Shown here: piece after piece, positions 1-4,974 of the stretch | Position numbering within the stretch: the stretch's first letter is position 1 | Layout: every line of letters begins with the position of its first letter | Assembly: GCA_002717185.1 (NCBI GenBank) | Contig: PBDC01000030.1 | Location: 12,315 to 17,614, forward strand | Direction of reading: 5' to 3' | DNA length: 5,300 bases | Source of the DNA: Rhodospirillaceae bacterium | GTDB lineage: Bacteria > Pseudomonadota > Alphaproteobacteria > UBA8366 > GCA-2717185 | Position numbers and translations under genes: made by a program | Notes under the pieces: model-generated | Told to the model about the DNA's origin: nothing | Database searches by the model: none | Seen by the model: only the letters and a program-made list of their open reading frames with translations

Positions 1-387
1 ACCGCCTACCAGACCGCTAACCCACCGGGCTCCACTTGCACCGGCCCTGCAAAGGCGGCGGAACTGCGTTTCACCGCTGATCTCGCCGATGAATTGCGCC
101 CACACGGCATCAGGGTCAACTGCGTTGTCCCCGGCGTCGTCGTAACAGAGGAACGTTTTGAAAAATGGGAACGGGAAGCAGCCGCCAACAATTATGATCC
201 TGATGCGGCCCTCGCCCGTCGCGAGGTTATAGTCAGTGCGGACGGCCCCTGGGGTGACGCCTGGGAGATTGCCGACACGATCGTCTACCTAGCCTCCAAC
301 CGAGCTCGTTACGTCAACGGCGCGAGCTTACTGGTCGATGGCGCGAACAAAAATTCCTACACAAGGTTGCTGCGCGAACGCCCTTAA
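1..387 (+). CDS. C-terminal part of a short-chain dehydrogenase/reductase (SDR), 5' end outside window
   Basis: The reading frame is open from base 1 to a TAA at 385-387, giving 128 visible residues; the N-terminal Rossmann half with the TGxxxGxG motif lies upstream of the window. What is visible is the second half of a classical SDR: the active-site helix with PAKAAE (Lys at visible residue 18), then GIRVNCVVPG, which matches the conserved GIRVN-x-V-x-PG strand, and near the end IADTIVYLASNRARYVNGASLLVDGA, matching the usual ADxVxFLAS...YVxGxxLxVDGG tail. SDRs use NAD(P)H to oxidise or reduce alcohols and ketones in the cytoplasm. Oddity: in the YxxxK motif the Tyr four residues before Lys18 is Thr14 (CTGPAK), so canonical proton transfer is not expected. 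The final Gly of VDGG is Ala, and the tail continues about 14 residues past that motif. The fold assignment is firm; substrate and activity are unknown. Confidence 0.88.
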   Translation, partial: TAYQTANPPGSTCTGPAKAAELRFTADLADELRPHGIRVNCVVPGVVVTEERFEKWEREAAANNYDPDAALARREVIVSADGPWGDAWEIADTIVYLASNRARYVNGASLLVDGANKNSYTRLLRERP

Positions 388-402
388 AGGTTTACGCCAG
401 CG

Positions 403-421
403 ACTTATTTTTCTGATAAGT
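403..421. repeat. AT-rich inverted repeat after the SDR gene
   Basis: ACTTAT (403-408) and ATAAGT (416-421) are perfect inverted copies around a 7-base loop, 15 bases after the SDR stop codon. The stem is short and AT-rich, and no T-run follows the right arm, so it is a poor intrinsic terminator. It could be a weak transcription end or a protein site; the sequence does not decide. Confidence 0.3.
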
Positions 422-437
422 GGTCGATCATCTACTT

Positions 438-448
438 CGTAAATTACG
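438..448. repeat. Short palindrome CGTAA-A-TTACG in the SDR-flavoprotein gap
   Basis: Five-base arms around a single central A form an odd-length palindrome about 140 bases upstream of the flavoprotein start. It has the size of a small dimeric-protein site but matches no operator I recognise. The rest of the gap from 449 to about 516 shows no convincing gene or motif; a weak inverted pair ATGGTC (458-463) / GACCAT (481-486) is also present. Confidence 0.2.
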
Positions 449-516
449 TTAGAACCGATGGTCGCCGAGAACATCGCGAAGACCATGGAGCCAACGAACA
501 TCTTCCCCTCGAGAAC

Positions 517-547
517 TTGACGCGAAATCAAACATCTGCACTATTGT
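517..547 (+). promoter_or_regulatory. Tentative promoter of the flavoprotein-GntR operon
   Basis: TTGACG at 517-522 is a good match to a sigma-70 -35 box. The best -10 candidates are CTATTG (541-546, spacer 18) or TATTGT (542-547, spacer 19); both are mediocre. If this is right, the palindromic operator at 543-564 overlaps the -10 box and the transcription start, as expected for a repressor site. A second arrangement, TTGTAT (544-549) with TATTTT (569-574), would place the -35 inside the operator instead. Confidence 0.35.
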
Positions 548-564
548 ATACAATTGTACACAAT
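543..564. promoter_or_regulatory. Tandem overlapping palindromes, probable GntR/FCD operator
   Basis: ATTGTATACAAT at 543-554 is a perfect 12-bp palindrome. ATTGTACACAAT at 553-564 is a second copy, symmetric except for its two central bases. The copies share two bases and their centres are 10 bp apart, about one helical turn. The TTGT-N2-ACAA layout resembles operators of FCD-type GntR repressors (general TNGT-N-ACNA form; MatR-type sites have TTGTATACAA cores). The site lies 23 bases before the flavoprotein ATG, and the next gene but one encodes such a regulator, so autoregulation of the operon is the natural inference. Confidence 0.7.
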
Positions 565-576
565 TTCTATTTTCTC

Positions 577-582
577 GGGAGA
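577..582 (+). promoter_or_regulatory. Ribosome binding site of the flavoprotein gene
   Basis: GGGAGA ends five bases before the ATG at 588 and supports that start. The flavoprotein's dinucleotide-binding strand begins only five residues after this Met, as usual for the family. Confidence 0.7.
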
Positions 583-587
583 AAATC

Positions 588-2075
588 ATGTCACAAGAAA
601 AATACGATGTCGTGGTGCTTGGCGCCGGCAACGCCGCGTTTTGTGCCGCCCTGGCAGCCCAAGAAAATGGTGCCAAGGTCGTTATGATCGAGGCAGCGCC
701 CCTTGAGGAAGCCGGTGGCAACAGCCGGTATACGGCGGGCGCTATCCGCTTTGCGCATGAAGGACTGCAAGACCTAACAACAGTCCTCGACCTGAACCAG
801 GAGGAAATCGACAATGCGGATTTCGGTGTCTACACCACCGACCAGTTCTACGACGATCTATTCCGCCTAACACAATACCGTGCCGATTCGGATAAGGCCG
901 AGATGCTGGTCACCAAGAGCCTGGAAACAGTGCAGTGGATGAAGAGCCGCGGCATCAAGTTTCAACCGAGCTACGGTCGACAAGCCTTTAAAGTCGACGG
1001 CAAATACCGCTTCTGGGGCGGGCTATGCGTCGAGACTTGGGGGGGCGGTGAAGGGCTGATCGAGCTAGAGACCAAGGCTGCGGAAGAGAATGGGATTGAG
1101 ATCCTATACGAGACAAAAGGTCTTTCGCTGCTTTACGACGACGAGAAGGTTTTCGGGCTTCGGGTCAAACATAAAGGCAAGGTCCGCGAAATTCACGCCG
1201 CCGCCGTCGTGCTGGCCTCCGGCGGTTTCGAAGCCAATCCGGAGATGCGCACCCGCTACCTTGGCCCGGGCTGGGAGCTGGTGAAGGTGCGCGGCACCCG
1301 CTTCAACACTGGCGGAGGCATCCAAATGGCGCTGGATATCGGTGCCATGCCTCACGGTAACTGGTCTGGGTGCCATGCAGTTGGCTGGGATCTGAACGCG
1401 CCGGAAACCGGCGACCTTACCGTCGGCGACAACTTCCAGAAACATAGCTATCCGCTCGGCATCATGGTGAACGGCGAAGGCAAACGCTTTGTCGACGAAG
1501 GGGCAGACTTCCGCAACTATACCTACGCGAAATACGGGCGCGTGATCATGAACCAACCCGGTATGATGGCCTGGCAGGTGTTCGACCAAAAGGTTACCGA
1601 GTTACTCCGCGACGAGTACCGTATTCGTCGGGTCACCAAGGTGACCGCCAATACGATCGAGGAGCTTGCACCGAAGCTGGAAGGCGTCGATCCGGACCAG
1701 TTCATCAAAACGGTGAAGGATTACAACTCGGCGGTCCAAACCGATGTCCCCTTCAACCCCGCTGTCTTAGATGGACGCGGAACGACCGGGCTCGAGGTGC
1801 CGAAACCCAACTGGGCCAACGTACTGGACGAGCCGCCTTACGAAGCCTATGCGATCACCTGCGGTATAACCTTCACTTTTGGTGGGCTGCGTACCAACGA
1901 CGTCGGCAACGTCCTAGACACGGAGCTCATCCCGATACCTGGCCTCTACGCAGCGGGCGAACTGGTCGGCGGCATGTTCTGCTTCAACTACCCCGGTGGC
2001 ACCGGGCTGATGTCTGGCGCCATTTTCGGCCGTCTAGCCGGCAACGGTGCAGCCGCGAGAGTGAAAGGCGGCTGA
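588..2075 (+). CDS. FAD-dependent dehydrogenase, fumarate reductase/TcuA-like flavoprotein
   Basis: A 495-residue protein of the FAD-binding-2 (fumarate reductase / succinate dehydrogenase flavoprotein / 3-ketosteroid dehydrogenase) superfamily, probably cytosolic: no signal peptide or membrane segment is seen. The N-terminal FAD fold starts with VVVLGAGNAAFCAAL (GxGxxA, Gly12, Gly14, Ala17), Glu35 ends the second strand to hold the ribose, and GGNSRYTAG (43-51) follows. RGTRFNTGG (235-243) and GEGKRFVDE sit in the capping/substrate domain; Arg309 in FRNYTYAKYG aligns with the catalytic Arg of soluble fumarate reductases. The FAD domain closes with LYAAGELVGG and GRLAG. Overall similarity, including ITFTFGG (427-433) and YPGGTGL (468-474), is to proteins annotated as tricarballylate dehydrogenase TcuA. 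The fumarate-binding His of HHTMGG and Arg of NRLGG are absent, being Phe/Thr and Tyr468 here. No tcuB partner is visible, so the substrate is open; an organic-acid or keto-compound desaturase is likely. Confidence 0.9.
   Translation: MSQEKYDVVVLGAGNAAFCAALAAQENGAKVVMIEAAPLEEAGGNSRYTAGAIRFAHEGLQDLTTVLDLNQEEIDNADFGVYTTDQFYDDLFRLTQYRADSDKAEMLVTKSLETVQWMKSRGIKFQPSYGRQAFKVDGKYRFWGGLCVETWGGGEGLIELETKAAEENGIEILYETKGLSLLYDDEKVFGLRVKHKGKVREIHAAAVVLASGGFEANPEMRTRYLGPGWELVKVRGTRFNTGGGIQMALDIGAMPHGNWSGCHAVGWDLNAPETGDLTVGDNFQKHSYPLGIMVNGEGKRFVDEGADFRNYTYAKYGRVIMNQPGMMAWQVFDQKVTELLRDEYRIRRVTKVTANTIEELAPKLEGVDPDQFIKTVKDYNSAVQTDVPFNPAVLDGRGTTGLEVPKPNWANVLDEPPYEAYAITCGITFTFGGLRTNDVGNVLDTELIPIPGLYAAGELVGGMFCFNYPGGTGLMSGAIFGRLAGNGAAARVKGG
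2064..2068 (+). promoter_or_regulatory. Ribosome binding site of the GntR gene, inside the flavoprotein 3' end
   Basis: AAAGG in the last codons of the flavoprotein gene lies eight bases before the ATG at 2077. The upstream TGA (2073-2075) and this ATG are separated by one base, so ribosomes ending the flavoprotein can reinitiate on the regulator. Confidence 0.5.
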
Positions 2076-2076
2076 A

Positions 2077-2742
2077 ATGGCGCAACCAGCGCTCGCCAAG
2101 AAGGACTTCCCGTCCCTTGGCGAGTTTGCCTATGAGGCACTGCGCGCGCGGATCCGTGAGGGCAATTTGTTACCGGGATCGCGGGTCCGCGAAGCGGGAA
2201 TTGCGCAACAATTAGAAATCAGCCGAACACCAGTGCGTGAGGCATTCCGCCGGTTGGAGGCGGATGGATTTATGACTTTGGAACCGCATCGCGGAATGGT
2301 TGTGGTCCAACTCGATCATCAGTCAATTATCGAACTCTACACCATGCGCGAAGCACTGGAGGGCACCGCTGCGGGTCTCGCCGCCCAACATGCATCAGAT
2401 GCTGAGATCGTTTTGTTGCGCGACATGCTGGACCACGAACCAGCGCTGTTTAACGATCCGGTTAGGCTGGCGGCACACAACCTGCAATTTCACCAGGCTC
2501 TGTTCCGTGCCGCGCACAACCGCTATCTGCTGAAGACAGCTAACGCACTGCGCGATTCAATGGCGCTTATGCGCGGCACTACAATGGCGGTGCCAGGCCG
2601 AGCCAAGACAGCCAACGACGAGCACCGGGCCTTGGCCGATGCCATACAGGCGCGCGACCCGGAAACCGCCGAACAAACTGCCCGCCACCATATTAACAAT
2701 GCCCAGGCTGCACGTCTGAAATTGATATTCGAGCCAGTCTGA
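2077..2742 (+). CDS. GntR family transcriptional regulator, FCD subfamily
   Basis: A 221-residue regulator of typical length for the family. The winged helix-turn-helix spans about residues 14-77: EALRARIREGNLLPGSRV, then the recognition region with LEISRTPVREAFRRLEADGF (46-65) and the wing EPHRGMVV (69-76). The all-helical FCD effector domain follows (about 83-215), with the helix containing YTMREALEG at its start. The metal/ligand-pocket residues are visible as N135-x3-H139 (NLQFH), H183 (EHRAL) and H204/H205; the first ligand, often Asp, is Asn, a common FCD variant. Such proteins bind DNA as dimers and release it on binding a carboxylic-acid effector, often the substrate of the pathway. 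The gene is translationally coupled to the flavoprotein (one-base gap), and a matching tandem operator precedes that gene, so it most likely represses its own operon. The effector is unknown. Confidence 0.93.
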   Translation: MAQPALAKKDFPSLGEFAYEALRARIREGNLLPGSRVREAGIAQQLEISRTPVREAFRRLEADGFMTLEPHRGMVVVQLDHQSIIELYTMREALEGTAAGLAAQHASDAEIVLLRDMLDHEPALFNDPVRLAAHNLQFHQALFRAAHNRYLLKTANALRDSMALMRGTTMAVPGRAKTANDEHRALADAIQARDPETAEQTARHHINNAQAARLKLIFEPV

Positions 2743-2743
2743 T

Positions 2744-4729
2744 CTATCCGTCCTGGCGCCGGCCGAACAGCATTGTCACGTTTATGCGTCGGTTCTCGTA
2801 GCCCGGCTTAAAGGTAAAGCGATCAGTTTCGTGGAACAGGTCAGAATTGAAAAGCACGACACGGTTCTGCCGGTGCGGGACGACCATTTTACCGCTGTCA
2901 TGTTGCGCCAGGAACTGCCGGATACGTCCCTGATCTGCATTGTAGGCCGTGAAACGCCAGTCGAGCGGTGCCTCTTCCTTGTAGACGACCAAGCCACCGC
3001 TCTCGGGCGATAGGTTCGCCTCGTCCGGGGTCACCCAGAAATTAACATTGACCGCCGCCGCATCAGCATGCACCTCGATCCCGTCTAAACTGCTATCGTA
3101 TTTGAAAGCCCAGCACTGCAGCAGTCGATGATCCTTAAAAATCGCCGGCAAGGTTTGCCGAAAATCCTCAGCGATTTGCAAAACTAGTGGGCAGGCGAGA
3201 CCGTCATTGAGCAAGGCTCCGAGGTAGCCTTCACGGTGTTGCGTATCAAACCAAATCGTGCTTTCCAAAAGGTGGCGGCGTAGCAGGGTCAGCGCCTCGC
3301 TCGTCAACGCCTCATCGAAATAGGTCATCCCCGGCGCATTATTAAAATAGTCCCGGGTGATCGCATCAGCATCAAGCGTGGCGCTTAACGTCGATTCCAC
3401 AAGCCGCGGGGCCTCCACCAAATTTGAAGGGCGATTATAGGTATCCGAGACGCCCGCAAATTGCGCGTCCGACAGACGCGCACGAAATTCATTACCGTCG
3501 GGCCAGTCAATATCGTCTGACAGCGCCTCGAAGGTTTCCGCCACAGCTGCAAACCGGCTGTCGCCCTGATCTACGAGATAATGGAATTGCTCGATATCAT
3601 GCAGGATTTTCGCTCTCGAAATCAGACGAAATAGTTCCAGATCATTGGTCTCGGCATCCGGTCCGCGCATCATGTTTAGGTAAGCATCGAAATGAATAAC
3701 AGCCTCATCTGACCGCCCCAAAGCGTTCAAAACCAACGCTAGATTGCTATGTGCATTCGCGTAGTCAGAATCGATTGAAAGCGCCTTTTCAAAATAGCCA
3801 GCAGCCTCTTCGAAACGATTCAAATCCTGATAGACCAAACCAAGGTTATTGTAGGCATCAGCATTATATGGATCCTTCGCTATCACCTGCTCGATGACCT
3901 TGACGGCCTCTTCGTAGCGTTCCATCACATGCAGAGCATTACCCAGGTTTTTTTGAACATCAGCGTAGTTAGGGGCGAGCATCAGCGCCTGTCGATATTT
4001 GGCCACAGCCTCGTCGAAGCGTTCAGTCTCTTGCAGCGCATTGCCAAGATTATTAAGGACTTCAGGATTCTCAGGATCAAGCTTGAGCGCTTTCTGAAAG
4101 CATTCAATCGCGCCATCCAACTTACGATCGCCCTGTAATGCCAAACCCAGATTACAGAGCGTGTCAGGATTCGTAGGATCGAGGTCAACCGCCTTGCTGC
4201 AATGTGCAATCGCTTCTTTCGAACGCGCCAATCGATGCAGAACGAGACCTAGGCTACTATGCGCCTTAGCGTAGGCGGGATGTTCCACAATTGCGCGTCT
4301 ATAGCTCTCTAGAGCGTTCTCGAATTCACCGATCGAGAATAGGGCATTACCAAGGTTATTATGCGCAACCGCATTATTTGGCTTGATGGCGACCGCGCGT
4401 TTGTAGCTTACGATTGCCTCATCAACACGGCCGAGCGCATTAAAGACTAAACCGAGATCGGCGTGCGCTTCAGCATAATTCGGGGTAGTACGGATCGCTT
4501 GTTGAATCAGCGGAAATGCAGCCTCACTGTCCCCGACCTGGTGCGCAATCACGCCTAATAGGTGCAACGCAGACGGGTTCTCAGGCTCGATTTCCAGGAT
4601 TTCCCGATAGAGGTCTTCTGCCTGATCCAATCGGCCGGCATTGTGATGCTCGACGGCATAACGCAGAGCTTCCTGCAGCCGACGCTGCACATCTCTTGAC
4701 GACGACCCAGCCGACAAAACCGCCCCCAT
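2744..4729 (-). CDS. TPR protein with C-terminal 2-oxoglutarate/Fe(II) oxygenase domain
   Basis: A 661-residue protein without signal peptide or membrane segment. An in-frame TAG two codons before the ATG (4727-4729) rules out a longer product; the Shine-Dalgarno is weak. Residues 18-357 are ten uninterrupted 34-residue tetratricopeptide repeats, with a Pro near the end of nearly every unit (49, 83, 117, 151, 185, 219, 253, 287). A linker (358 to about 450) leads to a region that fits the double-stranded beta-helix of 2OG-Fe(II) dioxygenases, with His554-x-Asp556 (EVHAD), distal His633 (SDLFHETD) and Arg647/648 (ENRRINVTM) 14-15 residues later as the 2OG anchor. NVNFWVTPDEA and SGGLVVY lie between. 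These enzymes couple 2OG decarboxylation to hydroxylation; the TPRs probably present a protein substrate. The target is unknown. The gene converges on the GntR gene with one base between stops. Hand counts of 60-base blocks give 43% and 50% GC in the TPR part versus 57% and 70% in the flavoprotein gene. Confidence 0.88.
   Translation of the reverse strand: MGAVLSAGSSSRDVQRRLQEALRYAVEHHNAGRLDQAEDLYREILEIEPENPSALHLLGVIAHQVGDSEAAFPLIQQAIRTTPNYAEAHADLGLVFNALGRVDEAIVSYKRAVAIKPNNAVAHNNLGNALFSIGEFENALESYRRAIVEHPAYAKAHSSLGLVLHRLARSKEAIAHCSKAVDLDPTNPDTLCNLGLALQGDRKLDGAIECFQKALKLDPENPEVLNNLGNALQETERFDEAVAKYRQALMLAPNYADVQKNLGNALHVMERYEEAVKVIEQVIAKDPYNADAYNNLGLVYQDLNRFEEAAGYFEKALSIDSDYANAHSNLALVLNALGRSDEAVIHFDAYLNMMRGPDAETNDLELFRLISRAKILHDIEQFHYLVDQGDSRFAAVAETFEALSDDIDWPDGNEFRARLSDAQFAGVSDTYNRPSNLVEAPRLVESTLSATLDADAITRDYFNNAPGMTYFDEALTSEALTLLRRHLLESTIWFDTQHREGYLGALLNDGLACPLVLQIAEDFRQTLPAIFKDHRLLQCWAFKYDSSLDGIEVHADAAAVNVNFWVTPDEANLSPESGGLVVYKEEAPLDWRFTAYNADQGRIRQFLAQHDSGKMVVPHRQNRVVLFNSDLFHETDRFTFKPGYENRRINVTMLFGRRQDG
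3659..4678 (-). repeat. Ten 102-bp tandem units encoding TPRs
   Basis: The N-terminal half of the TPR-oxygenase gene has a strict 102-bp (34-codon) period over 1,020 bases. DNA-level similarity persists between units: plus-strand stretches starting GCATTACCAAGGTTATT (4344), GCATTGCCAAGATTATT (4038) and GCATTACCCAGGTT (3936) lie at exact multiples of 102 bases and encode the recurring N-N-L-G-N-A-L helix. The units are otherwise diverged, so this is an old coding repeat, not a recent expansion. Confidence 0.9.
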
Positions 4730-4774
4730 ATTCTAGCCGCTTCGCGTTTCAGAGCCGCCATTCAGTAATCACGG

Positions 4775-4792
4775 CTGCCTTTATTAAGGCAG
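4775..4792. repeat. Inverted repeat CTGCCTT-TATT-AAGGCAG
   Basis: Seven-base perfect arms (4775-4781 and 4786-4792) surround four bases. It lies 46 bases upstream of the TPR-oxygenase start, so it may be in that gene's leader RNA as a hairpin or be a protein-binding palindrome in the divergent promoter region. Neither strand has a T-run after it, so it is not a terminator. Confidence 0.45.
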
Positions 4793-4801
4793 ACTTACCG
4801 T

Positions 4802-4829
4802 AGGGTATTTCGCGGTATTTTAATACCCT
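4802..4829. promoter_or_regulatory. Three-arm GGTATT repeat, probable operator in the divergent region
   Basis: AGGGTATT (4802-4809) and AATACCCT (4822-4829) are perfect inverted arms. A middle copy GGTATT (4814-4819) also pairs with the same right arm, forming GGTATTTTAATACC (4814-4827). The two direct GGTATTT copies start exactly 10 bp apart. This one-turn spacing and shared partner arm suggest a regulator site or two alternative hairpins. TTACCG (4795-4800) with TTTAAT (4819-4824), spacer 18, is a possible plus-strand promoter overlapped by it; I regard that promoter as tentative. Confidence 0.5.
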
Positions 4830-4865
4830 GTTCAAATGGATGCTGGACCCCTTTTTAGTCCCACT

Positions 4866-4886
4866 GGATTGAAACACACCCAATCC
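4866..4886. repeat. Inverted repeat GGATTG-N9-CAATCC upstream of the MlrC-like gene
   Basis: Six-base perfect arms (4866-4871 and 4881-4886) with a nine-base spacer lie about 90 bases before the MlrC-like start. It may be a dyad binding site or chance. The remaining bases up to 4960 show no gene and no clear promoter; TTGAAA (4869-4874) has only a poor -10 partner. Confidence 0.25.
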
Positions 4887-4960
4887 GAGAGGCAGATCGT
4901 TGCTGCCACCTGTACACGCCATTACAGTGCTCGAACGACATTGGCGGTGGGTCCCCACTG

Positions 4961-4966
4961 GGAGGA
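4961..4966 (+). promoter_or_regulatory. Strong ribosome binding site of the MlrC-like gene
   Basis: GGAGGA lies eight bases before the ATG at 4975, close to the ideal Shine-Dalgarno sequence and spacing, and fixes the start of a reading frame that is only partly in the window. Confidence 0.8.
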
Positions 4967-4974
4967 AAGACGAG

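Noticed and set aside
328..531. Minus-strand frame of 67 codons with a hydrophobic stretch (MFVGSMVFAMFSATIG) across the SDR end and the gap
   Set aside because: It overlaps the 3' end of the SDR gene, has no recognisable family, and no upstream signal decides a start. It is most likely a chance frame.
449..814. Minus-strand frame of 121 codons over the flavoprotein start
   Set aside because: It would cover the operator, ribosome binding site and FAD motif of a clear gene, and its Ser/Ala/Arg-rich translation matches no family.
1104..1589. Minus-strand frame of 161 codons inside the flavoprotein gene
   Set aside because: A shadow of the high-GC flavoprotein frame; the plus-strand protein has continuous family motifs here.
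588..2742. Calling the pair a tricarballylate (tcu) operon
   Set aside because: No tcuB or tcuC is visible, the regulator is GntR/FCD and not the LysR-type TcuR, and TcuA-like annotation is broad.
3659..4678. Regularly spaced repeats that could suggest a CRISPR or tandem satellite
   Set aside because: The 102-bp period equals 34 codons, there are no identical repeats separated by unique spacers, and the translation is a textbook TPR array.
4911..4926. TGTACAC shared with the flavoprotein operator, and TGTA-N8-TACA, as a second site for the GntR regulator
   Set aside because: Only seven bases are shared and the TTGT/ACAA symmetry is lost; a 7-mer match is expected by chance in a window of this size.
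4947..4958. GTGG-GTCC-CCAC hairpin next to the MlrC-like ribosome binding site
   Set aside because: The stem is four or five base pairs with a tiny loop; too short to claim translational control.
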